The translations under genes and the position numbers were made by a program. From Candidatus Zixiibacteriota bacterium (GTDB lineage Bacteria > Zixibacteria > MSB-5A5 > GN15 > FEB-12), in contig JAOUBJ010000007.1 of the NCBI GenBank assembly GCA_029860345.1, positions 62,001 to 126,000 on the forward strand: a stretch of DNA of 64,000 nt, in the 5' to 3' direction. Positions 48,101 to 56,237 of the stretch are shown one piece after another. The first letter of the stretch is position 1. Every line of letters begins with the position of its first letter. A model generated the notes under the pieces. The model was not told where the DNA came from. It was given only the letters and a program-made list of their open reading frames with translations, and did no database searches.

Positions 48101-50913
48101 CTTTGACCGGCACTGAAGTTTGTTTCACGCCGGTCGAGGGTGACAATGTCATTACATACACCTGTGTTGACAGTTGCGGCAACGAGTCCAGTTGTCAGAC
48201 GACGGTGAACGTGACGCTTGACACTACCGGTCCGGAAGTAACCTGTCCGGCCAACGTCACGCTGGATCTATGCGACATCACAGAAGTGTGTATCGACGGT
48301 TTCAGCAGTGTCGGTTCGGCCAGTTGCTCGGTGGACATTGGTACATTGACCGGCAGCGAAGTTTGCTTTATCCCGATTGAGGGTGACAATGTTATTACTT
48401 ACACCTGCGTTGACAGTTGCGGCAACCCGTCCAGCTGTCAGACAACGGTAACAGTGAATCTAATCCCCGGCCTTGCCCCCCCAAGCTGTCCGCCCAGCCA
48501 GACCGTCCAGGTGTGTGATCTGAGCCAGTTGTGCATTGATGGCTTCATCGCCAGCAGCGGTTCGGTTAGCTGTTCGGTGGACCTTGGTACTTTGACCGGC
48601 AGCGAAGTTTGCTTTACGCCGGTCGAGGGTGACAATGTTATCACATTCACCTGCGTTGACAGTTGCGGCGTTGAAGCCAGTTGTCAGACGACGGTAACCG
48701 TAGATATAATTCCAGACCTTGAGCCTCCAAGTTGTCCCCCAGTTGATACTATCCTGGTGTGCGACCTGAGCGAATTGTGCATCGACGGCTTCTTTGGTAG
48801 CAGCGGTGCCGTTAGCTGCTGGGCGACTCCAGGCACGCTGACCGGTACCACCGTCTGCTTCACGCCGGTCGAAGGCGACAACGTTATCACCGTCGGTTGT
48901 GTCGATGTCTGCGGACGGACAGATAGTTGTCAGACGACGATCCACGTGATACTCAACAGCCCCCCGAACGAGCCGACCTGTCCCAATGAGCAAACGCTGT
49001 TTGTGTGCGATCTGAGCCAGATCTGTATTCCCGGTTTCGAGTGCTGCACCGATCCGGATGGTAACCTGGAGTCGTGTGAGGTAACAGGTGGCACGCTCAC
49101 CGGCAGCACGGTCTGTTTCGATCCGGTTGAGGGCTACAATACGATTACCGTTACCTGCACCGATTCATGCGGCGCAACTTCCAGTTGCACACGAAGGTTC
49201 AACGTTGTTCTCAACGCTCCACCGGTGGTGACCTGTCCGGGAGATACTTCCATTATTCGGTGTATTGTAGGTGACACGGTGTGTGTTGGGGCGTTCAGCG
49301 CCACCGACCCTGATGGCAACCTATCATCCACTCTTCTTAATGGCCAGCCATACACTCCAGGCGGTCAGTACTGTCTTGAGCCCGACTCCGGCGCCAACCT
49401 GCTCATATTCACGGCCATTGACTCCTGTGGCGCCAGTGCAACCTGCACCACCATAGTTGATGTCGAGGCCCTTCCGGCTGAGGATTGCGATCTGTGTCCG
49501 TCGATTACGATCGAAAAGACCCACAATGCCATCCAGGGTTCGCATGAATATGTGGCGGTCACAGTAGACTCAAGCGAGATTCCAATGGGCGGCTATGACA
49601 TCTTGATCGCCTATGATGCCTCAGCGCTGAATCTGCAAACCGTAATCCCCGGACCGCCGTTCTATGATCCGGCTCCGGACGGTTGTGGATGGGAGTATTT
49701 CGTGTACCGCTATGGTCCTTGCGGCGCTTGTGCCGGTGGCTGTCCTTCCGGTCAGGTCAGGGTATTCGGTTTGGCCGAGACCAACAACGGTCCCAATCAT
49801 CCCGACTGCTTCCTGCCCGCCTCCCTACCGGCGACTTTGTTTACGCTGGACTTCCTGGTCACCAACGACCGCACTTTTGAGTGTCAGTATATCCCGGTCA
49901 GGTTCTTCTGGTGTGACTGCGGTGACAACACGGTGTCGTCGGTGAATGGTAATATCCTGTATATGGCCGAGCATGTGTACGAGTTCGAAGGCACTGAGAT
50001 TACCGACTCCACCTTTGGCTTCCCCACCTACTTCGGTCCGCAGGAGGGGTGTCTCGATCCCGAGCCGGGTAAGCCGACTCCGCACACATGCCTGACTTTC
50101 ACCAATGGTGGTGTCGATATCGTATGCGCCGACTCCATCGATGCCCGTGGTGACATCAACCTTAACGGCAACGCCAACGAGATAGCCGACGCTGTTCTGT
50201 TGAGCAATTACTTCATTCAGGGACTCCCGGTGTTCAATGTCAATGTCGACGGCCAGATTGCCGCTTCTGATGTCAACGCCGACGGAATTACGTTGTCGGT
50301 GGCCGATCTTGTGTACTTGATCCGCATCATTGTCGGTGATGCTCTTCCATACTTCAAGCAGGCACCAATTGTCGTCGGAACAGACCTTGCCGGCGGTGTG
50401 TTGAGCGTTAACGCTTCGCTCGGTGCCGCCTGGTTGGTAGTGGAGGGTGAGCAACAGCCTCACCTGCTGGCATCCAACATGGAGATGAAGTACGGCTACG
50501 ACGCCGAGGCAGATTTGACCAGAATCCTGGTCTTCAGCCTACAGAAGGACCAGACTTTTGAAGGTGCCTTCGTAGCCGGGCTTGAAGGTGAATTGGTCAA
50601 ATTCGAAGCTGCAACCTACGAGGGTATCCCCGTAACGGCGAAACTGGTTCCGGATCAGTTTGCCCTTTACCCGAGTTACCCGAATCCGTTCAACCCGGTT
50701 GCAACTATTGCCTTCGCATTGGCCGAGGCGGCCGATTATGAACTGACCATCTACAACGCGCTGGGTCGCGAGGTGAAAACCTTCAAGGGTCACAGCAGAC
50801 CGGGTGTGGTGGAGGTTCAGTGGAACGCCAACGGTCACGCCTCAGGCATCTATTTGTACCGCCTCAAGGCAGGTACCTTCTCTGAGACCCGCAAGATGGT
50901 GCTGTTGAAGTAA
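45124..50913 (+). CDS. Giant secreted HYR-like repeat protein with cohesin-like, dockerin-like and T9SS-like sorting domains
   Basis: A 1929-aa cell-surface protein. Signal peptide (about 15-40, ending A-F-A-A); an N-terminal beta region; about eleven HYR-like beta modules of about 81 residues, each with two pairs of Cys (C-D-L-T-D-I-C-I-D-G-F, Y-T-C-V-D-S-C-G), five of them nearly identical; a cohesin-like domain (about 1455-1615, G-G-Y-D-I-L-I-A-Y-D and T-N-D-R-T-F-E-C-Q-Y); a dockerin-like segment (about 1675-1740); and a final T9SS type A-like sorting domain (Y-P-N-P-F-N-P, G-I-Y-L-Y-R-L, K-M-V-L-L-K). Cohesin and dockerin-like parts in one protein suggest surface assembly. ATG 45124 has GAGGA before it; an upstream start at 45043 would leave a poor signal peptide. 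A terminator follows. Confidence 0.85.
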   Translation: MLGRSLSPTRGKDSAVIGLRWSIIYSLVGLLVFFGASAFAAEVATDAPNYLIGTTVDIDGSAFGPDEFVTVQVTELDGTPIAGASGMPWSVSSDALGGFVTTWLVDYQGTSSELLLTATGQESGATASTTFVAGSTNLDQLQNGTTTTAPKWANGNINSSNSCYSEGRVVPYRAFITADTGSHFFTIEMEWTKANVHAFDYLGSYDFSEDSAITLAGGPCGDSGTTAPADCVAPTDSLVFPDPDTVSNYSGSIPGDFYPSTYEYNDTHYLMAYNAIIDSVGKYYFGGTASDRTWSVEVYYTQVDTGTVGFYWGGNLSQGDTTHWGVGNGSASVAGAPYHMRMKDFDGGGGANQDRSIQNGTICLPPEGEIVIDADSLCNDLDSTYTASDTSGGGAWLWSVTNGTIVGDSTLSSVDFTVDPGATSVTVHLNVCNTTGGCPGDFCCADLEVTLPTKSCCIPPVVSCPSDDTLFVCDLSPICVDGFTSSDDDGDLANCTVSLGTLNGTEVCFTPVEGANTITYICTDSCDLADTCETTIYVVLNSAPNTPTCPAGVDLVLCDLTDSICVDGFSCNGDPDGNFDYSYATGGVLNGGTVCLLPVEGANVITYICVDSCGDSSYCQTTVNVTLDTTGPEVTCPANISVVQCDLTDICIDGFSSVGSVSCSVDLGTLTGSQVCFTPVEGDNVITYTCVDSCGNESSCQTTVNVTLDTTGPEVTCPANVSVVQCDLTDICIDGFSSVGSVSCSVDLGTLTGSQVCFTPVEGDNVITYTCVDSCGNESSCQTTVNVTLDTTGPEVTCPANVSVVQCDLTDICIDGFSSVGSASCSVDLGTLTGSQVCFTPVEGDNVITYTCVDSCGNESSCQTTVNVTLDTTGPEVTCPANVSVVQCDLTDICIDGFSSVGSASCSVDLGTLTGTEVCFTPVEGDNVITYTCVDSCGNESSCQTTVNVTLDTTGPEVTCPANVSVVQCDLTDICIDGFSSVGSASCSVDLGTLTGTEVCFTPVEGDNVITYTCVDSCGNESSCQTTVNVTLDTTGPEVTCPANVTLDLCDITEVCIDGFSSVGSASCSVDIGTLTGSEVCFIPIEGDNVITYTCVDSCGNPSSCQTTVTVNLIPGLAPPSCPPSQTVQVCDLSQLCIDGFIASSGSVSCSVDLGTLTGSEVCFTPVEGDNVITFTCVDSCGVEASCQTTVTVDIIPDLEPPSCPPVDTILVCDLSELCIDGFFGSSGAVSCWATPGTLTGTTVCFTPVEGDNVITVGCVDVCGRTDSCQTTIHVILNSPPNEPTCPNEQTLFVCDLSQICIPGFECCTDPDGNLESCEVTGGTLTGSTVCFDPVEGYNTITVTCTDSCGATSSCTRRFNVVLNAPPVVTCPGDTSIIRCIVGDTVCVGAFSATDPDGNLSSTLLNGQPYTPGGQYCLEPDSGANLLIFTAIDSCGASATCTTIVDVEALPAEDCDLCPSITIEKTHNAIQGSHEYVAVTVDSSEIPMGGYDILIAYDASALNLQTVIPGPPFYDPAPDGCGWEYFVYRYGPCGACAGGCPSGQVRVFGLAETNNGPNHPDCFLPASLPATLFTLDFLVTNDRTFECQYIPVRFFWCDCGDNTVSSVNGNILYMAEHVYEFEGTEITDSTFGFPTYFGPQEGCLDPEPGKPTPHTCLTFTNGGVDIVCADSIDARGDINLNGNANEIADAVLLSNYFIQGLPVFNVNVDGQIAASDVNADGITLSVADLVYLIRIIVGDALPYFKQAPIVVGTDLAGGVLSVNASLGAAWLVVEGEQQPHLLASNMEMKYGYDAEADLTRILVFSLQKDQTFEGAFVAGLEGELVKFEAATYEGIPVTAKLVPDQFALYPSYPNPFNPVATIAFALAEAADYELTIYNALGREVKTFKGHSRPGVVEVQWNANGHASGIYLYRLKAGTFSETRKMVLLK
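46996..48453 (+). repeat. Tandem array of 243-bp coding repeats
   Basis: Units of 243 bp (81 codons) start at 46996, 47239, 47482, 47725 and 47968, nearly identical in DNA; a sixth from 48211 has diverged. The array lies in frame within the giant surface protein and encodes its central modules. Most differences between units are single bases. Confidence 0.9.
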
Positions 50914-50941
50914 CCGCGCGGAACATAATAGCTAACAAATG

Positions 50942-50974
50942 GGACAGTGCCTGTATGGCGCTGTCCTTTTTTTT
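50942..50974 (+). terminator. Intrinsic terminator after the giant protein gene
   Basis: GGACAGTGCC pairs with GGCGCTGTCC (one G-U) around a 5-nt loop, then eight T (50967-50974). The rest of 50975-51246 holds nothing I recognise. Confidence 0.85.
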
Positions 50975-51246
50975 GTGCCTACTGAACTGAACAATGTCAG
51001 GGTGAAAACTCCTTCATGGATTTGATAGTTGTCCGACGTGCTCAGCTTTGTGTTCTGATCCGAGAAAGGTATGCGTATGGTTGGAGTGCGTGAGTTTTGG
51101 TGCGGCAGGCAGGAGTCGGCGATGGGGCCGTTGGCTGGTAAGGTATCTGGCGTGTGCTGTCGACGATTTATATGTCAATGGGATCGGACAGGCTTTGGGA
51201 GTTATAACCACTCTCAGAGCCACTGGAACCTCGCGGAGTCTTTGAT

Positions 51247-51949
51247 ATGTCAAGCGACAACCTGGGTGGGGAAGAAACTAATGCGTCGACCGTAATGGAG
51301 CCGCCGCAACAAGGTGCTTCCAGACAATTGAAACTGAGCCGGACGACAGATGTCAAAGCTGATTGCGTCCGACTGGAAACCTGTCAGACATTTCTGGACA
51401 GTCTTGAACCAGTGGCCCTGCTGCTCAGGAAGGGTACTCGTGAAGTTGTAGCCTGCAACAAGGCGGCCAGGGAACAGGGTGTTTTACCGGGAAAGACGTG
51501 CTTTGAAACATGGGGACAATCAAACAAACCATGTGCGTGGTGTCAGGCGCCCAAACTGTGGAAGACGGGCCGAACGGTCCGGCAAAGCCACCGCCGAAAT
51601 CACCGACATGATCAAGGGTATCCAGTCTGAAACCGAGGAAGCGGTTCAATCGATGGAGACCGGTGTCCAGGAAGTGGACAAGGGTCGTGAGCTGGCCGAC
51701 AAGGCAGGTAACAGCCTGACTGAGATTGTCAACATGTCGCAGCGGGTGATGGATATGATTCAACAGATCGCTACGGCCGCCGATGAACAGTCGACAGCGG
51801 CCGAGCAGATATCAAAGAACGTCGAGAACGTGTCCTCAGTGACCAAGGAGACAGCGACCGGCGCCGAACAGGCGGCCGCCGCGGCCGAGGAACTGAACAA
51901 GAACGCCGAGGGCCTAAAGCAGATCGTGTCCCAGTTCCAGGTCAGCTAA
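51247..51949 (+). pseudogene. Chimeric relic: PAS-type gene 5' end joined out of frame to a chemoreceptor 3' end
   Basis: From ATG 51247, about 105 codons encode a PAS-like domain with Cys pairs (C-F-E-T-W-G...C-A-W-C). At about 51565-51575 the sequence switches, in another frame, to the last 125 residues of a chemoreceptor (from A-E-R-S-G-K-A-T through [10 protein letters not shown] to Q-F-Q-V-S at 51949). That part matches the receptor at 31.2-31.5 kb closely at DNA level. The middle of the receptor, including its membrane and HAMP parts and the hairpin tip, is missing, so no working receptor can be made. A deletion or recombination joining two genes explains it. The original full gene is not in the window. 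Confidence 0.75.
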
Positions 51950-51980
51950 CCCGGAGATTCATTTGTCATACTACACTGAG

Positions 51981-52012
51981 GTGGGAAGCTTTCGGGCTTC
52001 CCACTTTTTTTT
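51981..52012 (+). terminator. Intrinsic terminator after the chemoreceptor relic
   Basis: GTGGGAAGC (51981-51989) pairs with GCTTCCCAC (51996-52004) around a 6-nt loop, then eight T. Confidence 0.85.
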
Positions 52013-52070
52013 GTGGTAGCCGGTAGCAAGAGTGAAGCGGCCGCGGAGTGTTTCTGCGGCTTCACGACGT

Positions 52071-52112
52071 GGCACCAAAGCGCGAAGCGCAAGAAACCGA
52101 TTTATCGGTGCC
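52071..52112. repeat. ATAAAT/GCGCTTCGCG-family repeat between GGCACC arms
   Basis: GGCACC (52071-52076) and GGTGCC (52107-52112) flank a core with GCGCGAAGCGCAAGAAACC and GATTTATC. It is a copy of the family seen at 8.5, 14.0, 14.2, 21.5 and 36.98 kb. Confidence 0.6.
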
Positions 52113-52274
52113 GGATCACGACCCCGGCATCCGGCTGTGTCTCACACCTGAATAGGGTAACTCGATGACCCCAAGTGATTGGCGCAAGCAAAGTTGGGAG
52201 TTGCCCACCAGTTTTCGTCAGCACTCTTTTGGAACCCACCGGAACAAGTGTCCATCCAACGACCCGAACAAAGA

Positions 52275-52303
52275 TTGATTATCTCCTCTTTTTTGACTAT
52301 CTT
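52275..52303 (+). promoter_or_regulatory. Promoter of the haem-sensor kinase/sigma-54 regulator operon
   Basis: TTGATT (52275-52280), 17-nt spacer, TATCTT (52298-52303), about 30 nt before the ATG. Confidence 0.5.
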
Positions 52304-52331
52304 GTATTTGGAGTGAGGGTATCGCGGAAAA

Positions 52332-54209
52332 ATGAGAATTCGAGACATAATCAACATTGCGCGTCGACTGCATTTCAAAATAGCGCTCTTTGTAATCCTG
52401 ACTATCATCGTTATTTTCGGTCTGTATAGCGCCTATTACTTCTATAGTTACCAACGAAAACTGACCAGTTTGGAAGCGCAGGCTTCCGAGGAACTTGGCC
52501 GGACGCTGACCTCCAGTCTGGAGATAGCCATGCTCAACAGTGATCTTGAGTCGATCCAGTACAGTATTGAGGAGGTCTCAAAAAACGAAAACATCGTCCG
52601 CGTGTTCCTGCTTAACATGGAATCGGTGGTAAAAGCATCATCGCAGGCAGATTTGATCGGGCTGCACATGAGCACGCAGGATTTGGGCTGCAGCGGCTGC
52701 CATGTGAGTGGTACCGCCCCGCCGTCATCAAGGACGATCTCGCTGGACTCAGAAGAAGTTTTGCGGGTGGTGACGCCGATCATGAATAAGCCGGTATGCT
52801 TTTCCTGTCATGGTGATACCGATCGATTGAATGGTGTCCTGGTGTTGGACCGATCCCTTCTATCGATCAAGACCGAGATTGTATCAAATCTCAAACTGGC
52901 CGGGGGGGTTGCCGTCGCTTCGGTTCTGGTTATGATGTTCTTGTTCCGATGGTATATCAAACGGCAAGTGATAAACCGTGTTGTCTACCTTGAATCTTTG
53001 GCCCGACGGGTAGTCGGTAACGAGCTGGACCTCGATATCGAGCTCAATGGCCAGGATGAACTGGCCTCACTGGCCGGCAGTTTCAACGACATGAAGACGT
53101 CGCTGAAGCTGTCTATGCAGCGAATCGACAACCATCGCAACTACCTGACTCATCTGCTGGAGAATTTGATTGACGGCATTTTGATTGTCGATGATCTTGA
53201 ACAGGTGGCCTTTGTTAACAAGGCCTTTCGGGATATTCTGCATTTGGATCAATCGGCTGTCCAGGCCGGTGACCGCATGGATCTCAAAGAGCAGCCGCTG
53301 GACCGTATCGCACCTATCCGCAGTTTGATCGCACTATCGCAGGAGCGGAACACAGCCGTTAAAGAGGTGGTCAAGTTTCAGATTCCCGATGAACCACTGA
53401 AGCATCTGGAGGTGCATGTCGGCAACCTCATATTGCCCCCTTGGTTAAAGCCGGAGGTCATTGTTGTCATCAGGGACATAACCGCGCGCGTGACTTTTGA
53501 GAACCAGGTTTATCAGGCGGAAAAACTGGCCACTATCGGGCGACTCGCGGCCGGCATCGCTCATGAGATCAACAACCCCATGGCCTCCATCATGACCTGC
53601 GCCGAGGGGTTGCTCAAAAGCGAACCGGCGGTCGAAGATGGAAAACGCAAATATCTGGACATCATAAAGAACTCCGCCCGACGCTGTAAGATCATAACCC
53701 AAAAACTTCTCGATTACTCGGCCGCCTCCACTATGCGGATGGATATCATTGATCTGGATGAGGTTCTGCAGGAAGCGGCATCACTGCTGCAATTCGAGGC
53801 AACAAGAAAGCAGGTCCAGATGAGTACGACCAAACCGGCCACAATGCCGGTCGTCTCCGGCTGCAGAGATTCGCTGGTTCAGGTTTTCGTCAATCTGATT
53901 CTCAACGGTATCCAGGCGGTCGAGCCGGGCGGCGTGGTGCATGCCAGTGTGGAAGTGGGGGCGAAATCGGTCGATGTTACGGTGGAAGACAACGGTCCCG
54001 GAATCGATGAGGAGAATCTCAAGCGCGTGTTTGATCCCTTCTTCACTACCAAACCGATCGGTGTCGGCACCGGGCTGGGCTTGTCGGTAAGTCAAGGCAT
54101 TGTCAAGCAACACGGCGGGAGAATGGAAATCCTGCAAAGCACGAAAGGCTCGACATCTATAATGGTGACACTCCCAACGGTACAAGATGAGCGGCAGAGC
54201 CATGACTGA
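52332..54209 (+). CDS. Sensor histidine kinase with two periplasmic haem c motifs
   Basis: A 625-aa membrane kinase. TM1 (about 15-38), a periplasmic sensor with two C-x-x-C-H motifs (C120/C123/H124 and C156/C159/H160), TM2 (about 188-210), HAMP, PAS (about 275-385), then HisKA with H411 in G-I-A-H-E-I-N-N-P and an ATPase domain (N-L-I-L-N-G-I-Q-A, D-N-G-P-G-I-D, G-T-G-L-G-L-S). Haem-bearing periplasmic sensors of this type report redox state, oxygen or nitric oxide. The gene overlaps the response regulator by 23 bases, forming an obvious pair, and lies just ahead of a cytochrome-containing operon. Ligand and haem attachment are inferred from motifs. Confidence 0.9.
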   Translation: MRIRDIINIARRLHFKIALFVILTIIVIFGLYSAYYFYSYQRKLTSLEAQASEELGRTLTSSLEIAMLNSDLESIQYSIEEVSKNENIVRVFLLNMESVVKASSQADLIGLHMSTQDLGCSGCHVSGTAPPSSRTISLDSEEVLRVVTPIMNKPVCFSCHGDTDRLNGVLVLDRSLLSIKTEIVSNLKLAGGVAVASVLVMMFLFRWYIKRQVINRVVYLESLARRVVGNELDLDIELNGQDELASLAGSFNDMKTSLKLSMQRIDNHRNYLTHLLENLIDGILIVDDLEQVAFVNKAFRDILHLDQSAVQAGDRMDLKEQPLDRIAPIRSLIALSQERNTAVKEVVKFQIPDEPLKHLEVHVGNLILPPWLKPEVIVVIRDITARVTFENQVYQAEKLATIGRLAAGIAHEINNPMASIMTCAEGLLKSEPAVEDGKRKYLDIIKNSARRCKIITQKLLDYSAASTMRMDIIDLDEVLQEAASLLQFEATRKQVQMSTTKPATMPVVSGCRDSLVQVFVNLILNGIQAVEPGGVVHASVEVGAKSVDVTVEDNGPGIDEENLKRVFDPFFTTKPIGVGTGLGLSVSQGIVKQHGGRMEILQSTKGSTSIMVTLPTVQDERQSHD

Positions 54210-55557
54210 AGAGAACCTGGGCCGGATCCTGCTGGTAGATGACGACGAAGTTTTTGCCGAAGTATTCGCCAGCGAGCTGACGCGCATGGGATTCCAGGTA
54301 GAGCAGGGTTTCGGGACCGATATTGTCTCCCGCCTGGACAAGGATGAATTCGACATCATCGTTCTCGACATTCTCATGCCCAACGTGAGCGGTCTTCAGT
54401 TGCTGAAAACAATCAAGAACAGTCGACAAGACCTTGACGTCATTATGTTGACCGGAAACGCCACCGTTGCCAACGCGATTACATCGATGAAGGAAGGGGC
54501 CTACGACTTCATCACCAAGCCGGTGGAACTGGACCGCGTTGAGCATATACTCAGGCGATGTATGGAGAAACGGCGGCTTCAATCGCAAAACCGGACGCTG
54601 GTGGACCGCATGTCCGATCTCAGTGACGGCCGTTTGATTGGGGACTCATCAGCCATCAGGGAGATTCGATCTTTGATAGGTCGTATCGCAGACTCGGAAT
54701 CAACAGTCTTAATCCATGGTGAATCCGGCACCGGCAAAGAGCTGGTGGCCAACCTCATTCATAAGAACTCTCCGCGCCGAGCCAAGCCGTTCATTATTGT
54801 CGATTGCACGTCGCTTCAGGAGAACCTTCTGGAATCGGAACTTTTCGGGCATGAACGAGGCGCCTTTACCGGAGCGGTGACCAAAAAGCACGGGATTTTC
54901 GAGATCGCCGACGGCGGCACGGTGTTCCTGGATGAGATCGGTGACATTTCTCAATCGTTACAGGTCAGACTGCTACGGGTAGTCGAAACGAAAAGTTTTC
55001 GGCGGCTCGGCGGCAATGACAGAATCAACACCGACGTGCGCTTGGTGGCCGCAACCAATCGCGACTTGAAGGATATGGTGCACAAGCGGGAATTCCGGGA
55101 GGACCTGTACTACCGTATCAATGTTGTCAACATTTCGCTTCCGCCGCTTCGTGAGCATCCCGATGATATACCGCTTTTGGTAGACTTTTTTCTATCGGAG
55201 CTGTGCAAATCAGACGATAAGACTCGGTGCTTTTCCAAAGCGGCTTTGGATGCACTCAAGCAGCACGATTGGCCCGGTAATGCCCGGGAGCTTCGAAACA
55301 TCGTGGAGCGTTCGGTGCTTTTGTCTGATGAGACGACTATCGATGTCGGCGAACTGCCGTTGACCGCTTCTCCTCTGAGATCGATCCTCAAACAGTACGA
55401 CCGGCACAAATTGCCATCACTCAAAGAATTGCAGGACTCATATATCGTTTGGGTTCTTGACAAGTCGGGCGGAAACAAGCAATTGGCGGCCCGAGTCCTC
55501 AAAGTTGACCGCAAAACTATCCAACGCCATCTGAACCACGACGATGATGTCCAATAA
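54187..55557 (+). CDS. NtrC-family sigma-54-dependent response regulator
   Basis: A 456-aa activator. Receiver domain with phosphoacceptor D61 (V-L-D-I-L-M-P) and acidic pocket V-D-D-D-E; AAA+ domain with Walker A G-E-S-G-T-G-K-E, the sigma-54 contact loop G-A-F-T-G-A and F-L-D-E-I-G; and a C-terminal Fis-type helix-turn-helix (N-K-Q-L-A-A-R-V-L...T-I-Q-R-H-L). The intact G-A-F-T-G-A loop means it can drive sigma-54 promoters. It is the cognate partner of the overlapping haem-sensing kinase. ATG 54202 is an alternative start five codons in. A sigma-54 promoter 145 nt beyond its stop is the likely target. Confidence 0.93.
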   Translation: MSGRAMTEENLGRILLVDDDEVFAEVFASELTRMGFQVEQGFGTDIVSRLDKDEFDIIVLDILMPNVSGLQLLKTIKNSRQDLDVIMLTGNATVANAITSMKEGAYDFITKPVELDRVEHILRRCMEKRRLQSQNRTLVDRMSDLSDGRLIGDSSAIREIRSLIGRIADSESTVLIHGESGTGKELVANLIHKNSPRRAKPFIIVDCTSLQENLLESELFGHERGAFTGAVTKKHGIFEIADGGTVFLDEIGDISQSLQVRLLRVVETKSFRRLGGNDRINTDVRLVAATNRDLKDMVHKREFREDLYYRINVVNISLPPLREHPDDIPLLVDFFLSELCKSDDKTRCFSKAALDALKQHDWPGNARELRNIVERSVLLSDETTIDVGELPLTASPLRSILKQYDRHKLPSLKELQDSYIVWVLDKSGGNKQLAARVLKVDRKTIQRHLNHDDDVQ

Positions 55558-55585
55558 TGTCCCGCCGGCGCGACATTCTGGGACA
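55558..55585 (+). promoter_or_regulatory. Inverted repeat, possible enhancer site for the NtrC-type regulator
   Basis: TGTCCC (55558-55563) and GGGACA (55580-55585) around 16 nt, beginning on the last bases of the regulator gene and about 120 nt upstream of the sigma-54 promoter, a usual enhancer distance. It might instead be a weak terminator stem, though no T-run follows. Confidence 0.3.
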
Positions 55586-55701
55586 CTTATCTTCACGCGC
55601 CAATTCTTCGTTCCCCACCGTTTGATCTAGACCACATTCAACGTCCTGTCAGTCAAGCCTTTTGAGGCTCTCACATTCAATCGTTCGCATGCCGCGTGAG
55701 T

Positions 55702-55717
55702 CGGCACAATTATTGCC
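55702..55717 (+). promoter_or_regulatory. Sigma-54 (-24/-12) promoter of the slipin/Qrc-like operon
   Basis: CGGCAC (55702-55707), 5 nt, TTGCC (55713-55717): GG and GC are exactly 12 bases apart, the diagnostic spacing. Transcription would start near 55728, just ahead of GGAGG (55729-55733) and the GTG at 55741. Confidence 0.7.
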
Positions 55718-55740
55718 ATGCGTTAGGTGGAGGAAGTGAG

Positions 55741-56121
55741 GTGGATGTATTAGTGGTTTCGGCGGATCTATCGCCGACGGAGAAAACTCTGATCGAATGC
55801 GTTCTGGCCGAGCACAATGTCGGGACCAAGATCGCCGACAGTTACCGCAAGGCCGTAGAGGACCTTGCCCGCCACAAGTATTCGATCGTAATCCTTTACC
55901 ACTTCAACGGGAAGGAGGACCTGAAAACCACTGCGGCCATTCGAATCATGAAACAGATAGTCCGGGACTTGCTGATTGTTGCAGTATCCGAAGAAAAGAC
56001 TCTGGACACCGAACGTGAACTGAGGGAATTCGGACTCTATTACTATCTGACCAGGCCGTTTGCAGAGAAGGAACTAAAGGAGGTGCTATCAAGCGCCCTG
56101 AGAAAAAAGTGCCATAGATAA
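55741..56121 (+). CDS. Receiver-like protein lacking the phosphoacceptor Asp
   Basis: A 126-aa stand-alone protein with the fold pattern of a response-regulator receiver: strands D-V-L-V-V-S-A-D, S-I-V-I-L-Y-H-F, L-L-I-V-A-V-S and Y-Y-L-T-R-P-F-A (the R-P in place of K-P), and a last helix. At the phosphorylation position the usual Asp is Tyr/His (I-V-I-L-Y-H), and the first acidic pair is reduced to one Asp, so it is probably not phosphorylated in the normal way. GTG 55741 fits the sigma-54 start and the GGAGGAAG before it; a GTG at 55696 would lie upstream of the promoter. First gene of the respiratory operon; role unknown. Confidence 0.65.
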   Translation: MDVLVVSADLSPTEKTLIECVLAEHNVGTKIADSYRKAVEDLARHKYSIVILYHFNGKEDLKTTAAIRIMKQIVRDLLIVAVSEEKTLDTERELREFGLYYYLTRPFAEKELKEVLSSALRKKCHR

Positions 56122-56237
56122 AGACAAGAGTAATGAAACGGACTCGCGGGAACCGTCGGCGATGACCTTTCTGCAAACACCCAAGGCGCCGTCGTCCGAC
56201 GTTCCCCTGAGCCGATAGACACAGATGAGGTGATCGT

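Noticed and set aside
46996-48453. CRISPR-like periodic repeats
   Set aside because: The period is 243 bp with no unique spacers; the units are in-frame protein modules.
46972-48993. Several minus-strand frames of 60-220 codons repeated every 243 bp across the giant protein gene
   Set aside because: They mirror the coding tandem repeats of the plus strand, have no ribosome-binding sites and no family features.
51479-51949. A complete small chemoreceptor-like protein from ATG 51479
   Set aside because: The first 30 codons are the PAS-type fragment read in the wrong frame; only the last 125 residues are receptor-like, with no membrane, HAMP or hairpin-tip part.
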